In this document: positions 1-11,400 of the stretch, in pieces
How the letters are laid out: every line of letters begins with the position of its first letter
Numbering within the stretch: the first letter of the stretch is position 1
Source: Hofstenia miamia
Lineage: Eukaryota > Xenacoelomorpha > Acoela
Assembly (NCBI GenBank): GCA_004352715.1
Contig: SCFE01000019.1
Coordinates: forward strand, 1,965,545-2,029,544
Direction of reading: 5' to 3'
Length of the DNA: 64,000 nt
Notes under the pieces: model-generated
What the model was told of the DNA's origin: nothing
Seen by the model: the letters and a program-made list of their open reading frames with translations, nothing else
Databases searched by the model: none
Position numbers and translations under genes: made by a program

Positions 1-238
1 GGTGGGAACTGGTGGCCACTATGCCACTCATTCCCCACCAGTGGACCACTGGTGGTGGCTACATGGGCAGGCAAAATATATGAGGGTTGAAAATCTAATT
101 GCTCAATTAAAGCTGACATCAAAAAATTGTTCAATATTTGACAAAGTTGAAATTCGACCAGATGTTGTAATTAATCCCACCCTTGATCTTGGAAATGATG
201 CCTGTAAAATAATTGTCTATATCAAGTCACGATTATAA
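1..238 (+). other. Palindrome and short open tail, unidentified
   Basis: Positions 35-55 form a 21-bp near-perfect palindrome (CCACCAGTGG, A, CCACTGGTGG), with more GGTGG/CCACC blocks around it. This kind of dyad can be a transposon end, but no partner end is visible. An open frame from the ATG at 80 runs to a stop at 236-238 (52 codons). I recognise no family in it; it could be the tail of a gene or transposon that begins outside the window. Confidence 0.25.
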
Positions 239-838
239 AATATCGGTTTCACTGCTATAATGGTGTAATATCACTTCAATAGGTGTTAGATATATAATTT
301 CTTAATTTTAAGTTTATTTAGTTATGGCTATTTGCCAATAATTAATTATTTTAGTTGTGCCCATTACTTTATAGGGTGATTTAGTTGCGAAATTAATATT
401 TTCACCAAGAGTAGTTTAATGCTAGTCGTTTTGGCAAATTGTAAAATAAGAAGAAGTGGAGAGGGTCATTAACTTTTGCATTGATTTGTGTGAACAGTAT
501 TGTTAAACTACACATTCATGATTATCTCAACGTAGTGTTACAGAGCAGCTTGCGGTTTTTGTTTATGTTAATTGATCCTTGCCACTTCAACTATTAACAA
601 AGGCTTTCAAATAAACGTTACTAAGAAGCTGCTGCCTTTTCTTTCTCATACATTGGCTAGCAGATTCTAGTGAATACCACCAATCTACAATAGTAGTATT
701 AGGTTATTTTGTTATTGCTATTTAATTACTTATTTAATTATTTATATTGATATATCAAATCAAGCCTAGTGCCTGTATGGCTTTGGGAGGAGTGAACTAC
801 GCTGTGAGCTGATCCTTGCTGTGGCCTTCACTCTAAAT
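239..838. other. AT-rich, nothing recognised
   Basis: No long open frame, repeat end or RNA gene was seen in this A+T-rich stretch. The last 60 bases before the gap are less A+T-rich and may belong to the LTR family that appears after the gap. Confidence 0.4.
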
Positions 839-1838
839 NNNNNNNNNNNNNNNNNNNNNNNNNNNNNNNNNNNNNNNNNNNNNNNNNNNNNNNNNNNNNN
901 NNNNNNNNNNNNNNNNNNNNNNNNNNNNNNNNNNNNNNNNNNNNNNNNNNNNNNNNNNNNNNNNNNNNNNNNNNNNNNNNNNNNNNNNNNNNNNNNNNNN
1001 NNNNNNNNNNNNNNNNNNNNNNNNNNNNNNNNNNNNNNNNNNNNNNNNNNNNNNNNNNNNNNNNNNNNNNNNNNNNNNNNNNNNNNNNNNNNNNNNNNNN
1101 NNNNNNNNNNNNNNNNNNNNNNNNNNNNNNNNNNNNNNNNNNNNNNNNNNNNNNNNNNNNNNNNNNNNNNNNNNNNNNNNNNNNNNNNNNNNNNNNNNNN
1201 NNNNNNNNNNNNNNNNNNNNNNNNNNNNNNNNNNNNNNNNNNNNNNNNNNNNNNNNNNNNNNNNNNNNNNNNNNNNNNNNNNNNNNNNNNNNNNNNNNNN
1301 NNNNNNNNNNNNNNNNNNNNNNNNNNNNNNNNNNNNNNNNNNNNNNNNNNNNNNNNNNNNNNNNNNNNNNNNNNNNNNNNNNNNNNNNNNNNNNNNNNNN
1401 NNNNNNNNNNNNNNNNNNNNNNNNNNNNNNNNNNNNNNNNNNNNNNNNNNNNNNNNNNNNNNNNNNNNNNNNNNNNNNNNNNNNNNNNNNNNNNNNNNNN
1501 NNNNNNNNNNNNNNNNNNNNNNNNNNNNNNNNNNNNNNNNNNNNNNNNNNNNNNNNNNNNNNNNNNNNNNNNNNNNNNNNNNNNNNNNNNNNNNNNNNNN
1601 NNNNNNNNNNNNNNNNNNNNNNNNNNNNNNNNNNNNNNNNNNNNNNNNNNNNNNNNNNNNNNNNNNNNNNNNNNNNNNNNNNNNNNNNNNNNNNNNNNNN
1701 NNNNNNNNNNNNNNNNNNNNNNNNNNNNNNNNNNNNNNNNNNNNNNNNNNNNNNNNNNNNNNNNNNNNNNNNNNNNNNNNNNNNNNNNNNNNNNNNNNNN
1801 NNNNNNNNNNNNNNNNNNNNNNNNNNNNNNNNNNNNNN
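839..1838. other. Assembly gap (1,000 N)
   Basis: Exactly 1,000 N, as are the gaps at 6969, 36013 and 41629, so this is probably a default-size gap of unknown true length. Apparent long open frames across it are artefacts. Confidence 0.95.
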
Positions 1839-2082
1839 GAGGAGCTGTGTTGTGGAGATTGGCTTTGGGCAGGAGCCCATGGAACAACCAAAGAGGAAAC
1901 ATCATACTGCCCAGTCACCTAAACAGTGATGATTATTACCTGAGTACTTAATTAACGTAACTAGTTAATAAGAAAGAGAAATTTGATGGATCAACAAATG
2001 GGTAACACCTCACCCGCAGTTTACTAAGCATCCCTTAACAGTGATTAAACACGGTGTAACAAGCTAGGTGGAGGATGTTACA
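1839..2082 (+). repeat. 3' part of a Gypsy-family LTR
   Basis: Diverged copy of the 3' third of the roughly 1.1-kb LTR seen complete at 53781-54845 and 58581-59724. Shared blocks are the GGAGATTGGCTTTGGGCAG segment, CACCTAAACAGTGATG, and the terminal GGTGGAGGATGTTACA. The 5' part is missing or lies in the gap. A second fragment in the opposite orientation follows immediately. Confidence 0.6.
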
Positions 2083-2599
2083 CAATGTCTTTGACAACTA
2101 TTCAATGGTTGGGCATCTGCCTGAAGATGATCTCCAAATAAAGTAACAAGCACTTCCTTCCATTGCTGTTGAATGGGTTCCACCTCTCAGCTCAGTGAAG
2201 CAACTTATGTGTTTGTGGTTTGGAATGAGGAACCAAGAACCATTCCCATTGTGGGATCCTCACCACTACTGAACACTAACCATTTAGATGAACATTCTAA
2301 TTATTAATCAAACCATAATAAACTAAAGATAAGGAATTCTGAAGAATTTTCTTCAACAAATTTCACAATGGTTCTATTTATATTTAAATTCAAAAAGTAC
2401 CTGTCAATTCAAATTTCAAATTGCTTGTCTGCCAAGATGGCTAAAAATAATGGAAGTTCGTTCACCTCATTCAGTTTGCCAAATTAGTAGAATTGTTAAA
2501 TACTAATTTTTAATTTTTTCAAGTTTCAATTTAATCATAATTTTTATTTGATGGACTATTCTTTCTTTAGTAGCTTAGTTAGTTTTGGATTATGCTGCA
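2083..2599 (-). repeat. Reverse-oriented LTR fragment, same family
   Basis: Matches, in reverse, the solo LTR at 52252-53403: blocks GGCATCTGCCTG, GTTCCACCTCTCAGCTCAGTG, GATCCTCACCACTACTGAAC, GCCAAGATGGCTAAAAATAA and the terminal GGATTATGCTGCA. About 400 bp of the middle is missing between the ACTTATGTGT and GTGGTTTGGAATG blocks. Together with the preceding piece it forms a head-to-head LTR pair. Confidence 0.65.
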
Positions 2600-2888
2600 A
2601 GAAGCTGTAGTTCAAAAATCTACAAAGTTGGCTAAAGGCAGACTGTGTGGAGAATTACCAAAAGTTAACAGGAAAAACAGCAAAAGACCTGCATCTGAGG
2701 TAAAATATTTGTTAAAGAATGAAGAGAAGTTACCATGTCCTGCACTAGTTGGTGAATGGTTTACAATGTGTATTAAACTCAACAAAGTATGGTCCAGCTG
2801 TTCAAATTATTTTGCAAAACAGAAATTGCTTTTTCCTTCCCAAACACTATGCACAAAGATCTGGTACAAAATTCAAAATGGTAATTAG
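2592..2888 (+). CDS. Short open frame, unidentified
   Basis: A 98-codon frame opened by an ATG that overlaps the edge of the LTR fragment. The peptide is basic at the N-terminus (KSTKLAKGR, KVNRKNSKRP). A GT after codon 38 (GAG|GTAAAA) could be a splice donor, but no convincing acceptor precedes it. No family is recognised. It may be chance in A+T-rich DNA or a decayed transposon exon. Confidence 0.15.
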   Translation: MLQEAVVQKSTKLAKGRLCGELPKVNRKNSKRPASEVKYLLKNEEKLPCPALVGEWFTMCIKLNKVWSSCSNYFAKQKLLFPSQTLCTKIWYKIQNGN

Positions 2889-3329
2889 ACTTAAAGTTCT
2901 TTGATGTCAGAATAAACCTCAGAAATATTTTTGTTGTAAGCCAAGTATTGTATTGAAAGTTAGCAAGTAATTTTATTTTTTTCCTTGCTTAAATGTATAT
3001 TTTACCTAAAATTATTGATTTTTAGCTAACTTCAATCTTAGAAATATATGCAAAATTCCAAAAAAGTCCATTAGCACATAGAAATATTGAAAATTCACTT
3101 GTTTTAACTAGAACAATTTGTTTTTAATGCACTAGTCAGTCTTTGTGAGAGTTTAATTGTAAAAGTTGGTTTCTTCCTTACTGGATAAGTCCTTTTATAT
3201 TTTGAAATGTGAAATTCTCTTATTCCACAAAAACTTATAAAGCTAATGAAATTTAGAAATTATTTAATGTCTTGTCCTATGCATTAAATCTTCTAGAACA
3301 TATGAATACATATTTTTTTATAGTAAGGA
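2889..3329. other. AT-rich, nothing recognised
   Basis: No open frame, terminal repeat or RNA gene seen. Confidence 0.35.
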
Positions 3330-3790
3330 CTAGTTACTCGAACACCTTTACCATATGGAAGAAATGGTGTTCAAAAATTGTTTATTCTTACAATTAATAC
3401 AAATGTCTCTTAGAGGGTACATTGTGTTTAAACTGTATTTGTTTGATAGTGTCTATAATAACAACATCTTCATGTAGAAGGGTGAGAATATAAAAACTAT
3501 GTTTTCAATTAATGTTAAGGTACATTAGAGACTTCAATGCCTTTAAGCTGCATATGTTTTAAAATTTGAACCTTCTCTGTGTGGAAGAGGGGAAATTAAA
3601 AAACATTTATGCTTTCAATTAATGTCAGCATCTCTTAGAGGCTACAATGGCCTTAAACTATACTTGTTATAACATTTATTTGATAGTCTCTACATTAACA
3701 CCACCTTCATGTAGAAGAGTCACAATTGAAAATCAATTATGTTTTCAATTAATGGTAATGTATGTTAGAGAGTTTAGCATTTTATAACAC
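3330..3790. repeat. Degenerate tandem repeat, ~110-130 bp unit
   Basis: About four imperfect units. The marker TTTCAATTAATG (or TTACAATTAATA) recurs at about 3390, 3502, 3612 and 3742. Each is followed by a TCTCTTAGAGG-like block, and the units share a CTTCATGTAGAAG block. Unit lengths vary from 110 to 130 bp, so the array is old. No function is evident. Confidence 0.6.
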
Positions 3791-5149
3791 ATAGCAGGGT
3801 TTTCTATTGTGTTGATGATTCATCATTCCTCATGAAAACGAAATATATGCTATTATTAAACACATAAAGCCTTGGATGGTTAAATAAATTACAATGCTAC
3901 ATAGGATATATTCAAACCATCATGTAAAGAGATACAAATTTAGTAATTACAATGAAATACAGGCGTACATCTGATGGTTATATTCAGTTACATGCTAATA
4001 ATTCACTAACACTACAAAAACCTGTTTGTATGTCATTCATTGCAAAAAAGAAAGTTCATGGCTAATTTTAGGCATGGAATTATATATTTAATGAATAAAT
4101 ATTTAAAAATCACTATTATCACAAAAATTTGTTGAGAAAAAAAATGAACTCTACATGAATATTAATTTTATAAATTCAAATAAAATGATGGTAAAAAAAG
4201 TTGGGATTTATCTGATCATTGTATTATCAACACAATAAAGGCAAAAGAATTTAATAACTTTGTTTAGTTATTTCTAAATTATCATATCAAATAAACTCTT
4301 ACTACATTAAGCAAATTCTATACAAATTTATTTAGATTAAAAACGCCACATTCTAGTTTCCATGGAGATTATAATTGCTCGATTAAAATTGAAATGAAAG
4401 CTTGGTCAATCTAGCCAAATTTTATGCTCAGCTATGAAATGGATGCTTTGATTTTATGGTTTTTTATTATTCCTTGAATACTTATTAATTTTCCTTTTTT
4501 AATCAATAATTGAACTGTTTTTAAATGATTTTATGGTTTTTTTGTTATCTTGAGTAACATGTTGTTAAATAATACTTGTCTAAGTCAATAATTGTTAATG
4601 TAACCTGTCAAATTCATACATTAACATGGAGTCATAATCAACAATCTAAAGGAAGACAAATGCAGAAATATCTTAACTGAATTGTTAGCAATGGTGAGAT
4701 GTTACTTTGCATTGACTTTAATCTCAAAATACGTGTAAAGCTGAGCATTCATTTTAGATATTGAAAATACATCTACACATAGAAACATTGATATGCCTTT
4801 GATCTCAAATTTAATGTTTTTGCTTTCATCATTTTTACTAATTTGTAATATTTCACATGTTTTTAATATTTGAAAAGCAACCATACTGTTTTAATTAATT
4901 TGTGAGTAATTATTACAAGCAAGTAGTGTATATAAAACAGGCTTGAGGTCACAAAATGACGTCATTGCTGATTCAGAGATATTGGAGGCAGGAGTTTAAG
5001 TGCTGACTCAGCGTTTGATTGACAGATGACTAATTGGTTTTCACTGAGGTTACATACTCGACTAATGGGTTTCTGACAGCTTGTGATAACTCACAAAATT
5101 ACTTTCTTGACAGCTCGGGGGTAACTGGCTGACAATTCGCCATATTCGG
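3791..5149. other. AT-rich, nothing recognised
   Basis: No credible coding region. Near 4950-5130 there is less A+T-rich sequence with several TGAC/GTCA motifs (for example AAATGACGTCATT at about 4956), which resembles the GACGTCA stretch inside the foldback-like element near 39705. It may be the start of the related repeat domain annotated next. Confidence 0.35.
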
Positions 5150-5391
5150 GCCTATTTGCATGATTCATGTTCAAATTTAGTTTACACTTTTTGGTATGAG
5201 TAATTTTTGATAATATCACATTTGTTTGCATTACACCATGTTAATATATACCGTATTATAACAACCCCTTTCAGGTTCACTTTGATAATATCACAGACCA
5301 TTTTTGACATGACTATTTCCACTTTGATAATATCACAAATGTTTGCATTACATCGCGTTAATATATACCGTATTATAACAACTCCTTTCGG
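5150..5391 (+). repeat. Repeat domain shared with foldback-like element
   Basis: The run GATAATATCACA, TTGTTTGCATTACA, TATACC, TATTATAACA recurs here (about 5209 and 5323, with a shorter copy near 5283) and at 40480-40640 inside the foldback-like element, preceded in both places by CATGATTCAT and GGYATGAGTAATTTT. This is therefore a second, partial copy of that internal domain and is itself tandemly repeated. It ends in a 244-N gap. Confidence 0.6.
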
Positions 5392-5635
5392 NNNNNNNNN
5401 NNNNNNNNNNNNNNNNNNNNNNNNNNNNNNNNNNNNNNNNNNNNNNNNNNNNNNNNNNNNNNNNNNNNNNNNNNNNNNNNNNNNNNNNNNNNNNNNNNNN
5501 NNNNNNNNNNNNNNNNNNNNNNNNNNNNNNNNNNNNNNNNNNNNNNNNNNNNNNNNNNNNNNNNNNNNNNNNNNNNNNNNNNNNNNNNNNNNNNNNNNNN
5601 NNNNNNNNNNNNNNNNNNNNNNNNNNNNNNNNNNN
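5392..5635. other. Assembly gap (244 N)
   Basis: Run of 244 N inside the repeat domain. The size is not a round number, so it may be a measured estimate. Confidence 0.95.
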
Positions 5636-6968
5636 GTTAAAGAGGCATTCTTTCATCAGTTGATAATGGAAAACTTTCTTCTTTCAAGCGGGGCAATGTA
5701 AAATAGCGATAGACAGTTAAATATTTCCAATAACTTTTAATAAATTAAAAATGATAATACTTTTTGCGAGGGATTTTTCCACATGGAGGCATTATTTTTT
5801 CATTCTAACACGGAGGGGTTCTTCATTCGATAAAGTAGAAAATCATGAAATGACAGGAGGTAGAGCTAGAATATATTCGTTAATTTTCTTATATATTTTA
5901 AACATACGCACGCTTTTATTGTTGTTGGAGTGTTTTTCACACGAGGCTTTACAAAATAAATGATATATGTGTGGGAAGGATTGGAGAGACGGACTTTTTA
6001 ACGAGCAAACATTCATTTGGAGGGTAATTACATCGCATGGAAAACTAAATATACATAAAATAATCAGTCAATTAAAAATTGTTTATACCTTCTTTTACAA
6101 AATATCATGCGTTGGAGGGAGAACTGGATTTTTTTTCAATTGGTGAACAAACAAACAAACAGGAGGCATAATCACATCACATTGTGTGGAAACTAAAATT
6201 CGCATAAATAAAAACATTAGATTAATTAAATTATACCATTTTAAAATCAAATTAGGCATAGCGGAGCATTTAAGAGATTGATGGACACACAGAACGAGGG
6301 AATCTCTTTGTACACATGTAGTCAATTATTCAAACGGAGGAGGATTCTAAATAAAAATTTAATTTTTAAAATTAGCGTTAACGAAAAACATACGCAGAGA
6401 AATTAAATAAATTCATAGAAACGCATTTTCAAATGGTGAACAAACAGGGCGCATAATCACATCGCATTGTATGGAAACTAACAAAATAATTAATTGTAAT
6501 AATATCAACAAATTAACGTACATGGAGGGGTTTTTATCAATATCACAAGGAACATGGTGTGGAGGAGCAATTATGTACACATCGTCAGAGGTAGAACATT
6601 GGAAATATCTAAACGTAACTTATTATTTAATTTTTTTAAAATAAATTACCATATATTGGGACTTGAAGCGGCTACATCGTTGGAGGGAGAATGAGTGGAA
6701 ATTATCACTAGGTATCGGAATCTAAAAACATTAATTAATAACACATACAATATAAATTTCTATATACCCAGTCGTATGCGTTTAAATCCCTCATCAATTA
6801 GTGTAGAAGTGGTAGAACTAGTAGACGGTGAATTAATATTTTCGATATCTAAAAACAAGAGTTTAACATTATAACATGTAAATGGTTATTACCTTTATGT
6901 CCGTATGGCAGTGTTTCTATACTGTTAACAAGATAGCGTTTATTGTCATAGCATGACAATGCAATGCG
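5636..6968. repeat. Diffuse repeat region with GGAGG / CACATCRCAT blocks
   Basis: Imperfect blocks recur between about 5700 and 6830. GTGAACAAACA is followed by GCATAATCACATC, a CATTGTRTGGAAACTAA block and A+T-rich sequence (about 6141-6230 and 6433-6500). Related GGAGGG-ATTACATCGCATGG-AAACTAA occurs near 6016, and GGAGG-TACACATCGT near 6560. Short frames here are not credible genes. The region may be the interior of a decayed transposon related to the preceding repeat domain. Confidence 0.4.
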
Positions 6969-7968
6969 NNNNNNNNNNNNNNNNNNNNNNNNNNNNNNNN
7001 NNNNNNNNNNNNNNNNNNNNNNNNNNNNNNNNNNNNNNNNNNNNNNNNNNNNNNNNNNNNNNNNNNNNNNNNNNNNNNNNNNNNNNNNNNNNNNNNNNNN
7101 NNNNNNNNNNNNNNNNNNNNNNNNNNNNNNNNNNNNNNNNNNNNNNNNNNNNNNNNNNNNNNNNNNNNNNNNNNNNNNNNNNNNNNNNNNNNNNNNNNNN
7201 NNNNNNNNNNNNNNNNNNNNNNNNNNNNNNNNNNNNNNNNNNNNNNNNNNNNNNNNNNNNNNNNNNNNNNNNNNNNNNNNNNNNNNNNNNNNNNNNNNNN
7301 NNNNNNNNNNNNNNNNNNNNNNNNNNNNNNNNNNNNNNNNNNNNNNNNNNNNNNNNNNNNNNNNNNNNNNNNNNNNNNNNNNNNNNNNNNNNNNNNNNNN
7401 NNNNNNNNNNNNNNNNNNNNNNNNNNNNNNNNNNNNNNNNNNNNNNNNNNNNNNNNNNNNNNNNNNNNNNNNNNNNNNNNNNNNNNNNNNNNNNNNNNNN
7501 NNNNNNNNNNNNNNNNNNNNNNNNNNNNNNNNNNNNNNNNNNNNNNNNNNNNNNNNNNNNNNNNNNNNNNNNNNNNNNNNNNNNNNNNNNNNNNNNNNNN
7601 NNNNNNNNNNNNNNNNNNNNNNNNNNNNNNNNNNNNNNNNNNNNNNNNNNNNNNNNNNNNNNNNNNNNNNNNNNNNNNNNNNNNNNNNNNNNNNNNNNNN
7701 NNNNNNNNNNNNNNNNNNNNNNNNNNNNNNNNNNNNNNNNNNNNNNNNNNNNNNNNNNNNNNNNNNNNNNNNNNNNNNNNNNNNNNNNNNNNNNNNNNNN
7801 NNNNNNNNNNNNNNNNNNNNNNNNNNNNNNNNNNNNNNNNNNNNNNNNNNNNNNNNNNNNNNNNNNNNNNNNNNNNNNNNNNNNNNNNNNNNNNNNNNNN
7901 NNNNNNNNNNNNNNNNNNNNNNNNNNNNNNNNNNNNNNNNNNNNNNNNNNNNNNNNNNNNNNNNNNNN
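6969..7968. other. Assembly gap (1,000 N)
   Basis: Exactly 1,000 N, followed directly by a TA microsatellite that probably caused the assembly break. Confidence 0.95.
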
Positions 7969-7994
7969 TATATATATATATATATATATATATA
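7969..7994. repeat. (TA)n microsatellite
   Basis: At least 13 TA units next to the gap; the true length is unknown. Confidence 0.9.
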
Positions 7995-8410
7995 ATAATT
8001 TTGGAACATTTAGTTCATTTGGATATTTATAATCATAATCTACATTACTTTTCTTATTCAATAATCTCTATAAAAAACTAGTAATATTTCTAAGCATCTG
8101 TATTTCACGAAGTATTGTTCAAACGTTCCTTACACTGGATTACTGTGTTATATAACATGCTGTCTTCCAGTTAGCCTGAAATTCGTCAAACAAATTGGCT
8201 TTTGCTTAATGAGCAAACTTTTGTCAATACTTGAGTTTGATAGTAAATATAAGTTAACATGAATAATTCTTTCAGCATTTTATAACAGCATCAACATCCA
8301 ATTTCCGATTTACAGTCTAATTAAACGATCGTCATCTATTGATACAAACGTTGGCACGGTTCTCGACTTAAAGTGAATGACGCTTTTGTGAATGTTGCTG
8401 AGTGAATGTA
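7995..8410 (+). other. Upstream region of the ALK-like gene
   Basis: About 400 bp of A+T-rich sequence before the receptor start codon. No clear TATA box or initiator is seen. In the receptor frame an upstream GTG lies at 8402, nine bases before the ATG, and is not a plausible animal start. Confidence 0.3.
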
Positions 8411-11400
8411 ATGCGATCGGTATGGATTTTATTTGTTCTATTGAATTGCCACATAGTGTGTGCCTATGATTCTACGGCAAAGGAGACATGCAATCTATTA
8501 TATTTGGACAGGTTAAAGAATATTCACTGTGTGGATTGTGAACAGGAAAGAAGTTGCAACTGGACAGCAGGCAATGATTGGAAATATTTGCCAACCAAGC
8601 AGGTGTTTTTGAACTCTACAAATAGTGAACCAAAACTAGTTAGTTCTTTGATAAATTCATCTTATTATGGTTGCATAGCTTACATTCATGTGCAATCTAG
8701 AAAATTCATCAGTGCAAGCCCCATTGTTAGAGCAATTATTCTCCTTCTAAATTCCAATGTTAGCATAATGGAAAATACTGTGCCCGCTAATGTGGCAGAA
8801 AATAACAATAATGACCAAACAAATGATGTTGATTATGTATTTAAAATAGATATTGGCGATTTTTCTTCATCACAGGCATCGTCTGAACACGATTTTAAAA
8901 TGCGAATATATTTGGAATTTTTAAACTTTCCCTTTTATATAAAATTAATTAGTATTTCACTCATAGGCTGCAAGAAAAAACTACATACCACCACTATGAG
9001 TTGTCCTGAAAATTGGATTCCTTGCTTCGATGATACTTGTATTGAAACAATACGATTCTGCAATTTTAAGGAAGATTGTAATGGGGGAAAAGATGAATCG
9101 AAGGATTTCTGTTATGCAGACGATTACCCAGGCGTGTATTGTGCATTTGATGAAATATCCTGCAAAATATTTCCAGTCTCGTCTTACGTTAAGAATAGGA
9201 ATTACCATCATATTGGACCATTTGATGATTTCACATTAAAAAGTCCAAATGGTGGGTACATTCTCCTAAGCTTGTCAACTACCTTAAAGTTGAGTACTAA
9301 AGAAATCAATCTTCAGGACATGCGTCTTAGCAATGGACAATGCAAGATGGCACTTGCTGTTCAAGGTCATCTGGCTACATTAGTTATACGAATAGTCCCT
9401 AGGTTTGGAGTAAGTACCGACTTGTTTAAGGTAAACTTTAGTGACTCACAAAATCGTTGGAATCAAATTTATTCAAAGGTGAATTTCTATGGCATAGTGA
9501 AAATTGAATTTGAAAGTTTACTTAAGGGTAGTCTTTCGTTTGTGGCAATTGATGGTTTTTCATTATCTACAGATTGTATTGTTAAATCAGAACATTTTGA
9601 ACCTGATAAGAATTTACATGATTTTGACATCAATAAACCTGTCAGCCAACGATATAAATTTACTACTTGCTTGAAAACTGGCCAACTTGGTCCAACGCAA
9701 AGGGATTGTGATAAAAGTTATGGAAATAAATTAAAGGTCAATGTGAGTCGAAGTGGCATTCAATATTGGCGGGTTCCGGTTACAGGAAAGTACTATGTGA
9801 CAGCAAGTGGAGCGGCTGGTGGCGGCCCTACATTAAAGAATGGCTCAATTGTATCTGCAGTATTTATTTTAAGAAAAGATCAAAGACTAGGAATCCTGAT
9901 TGGTCAAAGAGGAAGTTCATGTGGAATGGTTGCATGTGTATACTGTGGGGGGGGAGGAGGAGCTTCTTTTCTCATAAATAATGAAGATATGCTGCTAGTG
10001 GCTGGTGGTGGTGGCGGTGGCTGCCACCGGCCACATAAATATGATGATCCAATTGCACACGATCGTACTGGTTTTTCATATAAGCATCCTGTTTTTGTTA
10101 CGCTTGCGGGTGGCGAAGGATGTGAGAAAAATGCTCCTCCTGGAGGCTTTGGTGGTGGAGGTGGTGGTTGTCGTAGCGGGGGCGGAGGCGCAGGTTATAT
10201 TGGTGGGACAGCATCTAGAGGAGAACATACGCCTGGATTGTCAGGACAAAGTTTCATTGCAAAAAATGGCTATGAAAGAAATATCCTTGAGCAGGCATGG
10301 AATCAAGATGGATTCATGGAGATAGCACTAGCAGTCGAAGACTGCGGTGCTTGCAGTGAAACATGTATTGGACAATACCCAAATATCAAGTGTGCTTGTT
10401 GGAATGGAAAAGTGTTACCAGATGGCTCAACTGATTGCTTGAATATCTACTTAGAAAAATTCCTGTACTTGTTCATAATTCTTCTAATGCTGTTTTTGTT
10501 AACGTTGATAGTATTGATAATTGCAATAACAGTTCTTTGTATTAGAAATGGGCGATACAGATTTGAAAAATTAGGTATTCAAGCGGAAATTCCCTTAGAA
10601 GAGACAGATAGTAGCAGACGATTGGAATATATCGAAATGTGCAATAAATTGAAAGACTTTCAGATATGGCCCAACCGAATTAAGCAAGTTGCCTTGCTGT
10701 ATAAAGGCGCATATTCAGATGTCTATACTGGAATGAATGGAAACCGTAAAGTAGCTTTGAAGATTTACAATCCTGCAAACAAGCCAGTTTTTGAATTTGA
10801 GTTCATGCAAGAAGCTGCAATAGTAGGCAGTTGCTGCCATCAAAACATCATAAAACTTATCGGAGTTTGCTTTCGGGGAAACCGGAAGATTACAGTTCTT
10901 GAATTAATGAATGCAGGTAATTTAAGTACCTTTTTACAGACCATATCTGAATCTACAAGTAAACGCTCAAACTATAATCTTGGTGACCTATACTGTATTT
11001 GTCTTGAAATAGCCGAAGGTTGCAGATATTTGGAAGACTTGAAAATAGTCCATAGGAATATATCACCCAAAACTATTCTTTTATCTTCATATACGACAAA
11101 TTTTCGAACTGCTAAAATTGGAGGATTCAGCAAAGCGCGCTATTATCACAATGAACGCAACAGAGCAACAATTTTTGAATCCGAGGTTTTTGAAGTACAA
11201 AGAATGTCACCTGAAGCTATTTTAGAAAGTGTATTTACTAATAAATCAGATGCATGGGCTTATGGTGTGTTGTTGTGGGAAATTTTTACACTAGGTTTCA
11301 AACCATATGGATTGCGTTCAAATGAAGATATCGCTCAAGCGGTTCTAACAAAATACAGGATGGTGCCTCCCAATAACTGTGACAGAAGTACGATTGAACT

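Noticed and set aside
766-1951. Long open frames on both strands around 839-1838
   Set aside because: They consist almost wholly of N; the same holds for frames across 5392-5635, 6969-7968, 36013-37012, 39860-40479 and 41629-42628.
8402-8410. Start of the ALK-like gene at the GTG of 8402
   Set aside because: Animals start at ATG; the ATG at 8411 directly precedes a good signal peptide.
10005-10325. Glycine/valine-rich frame overlapping the ALK-like gene
   Set aside because: Shadow of the glycine-rich domain in another frame.
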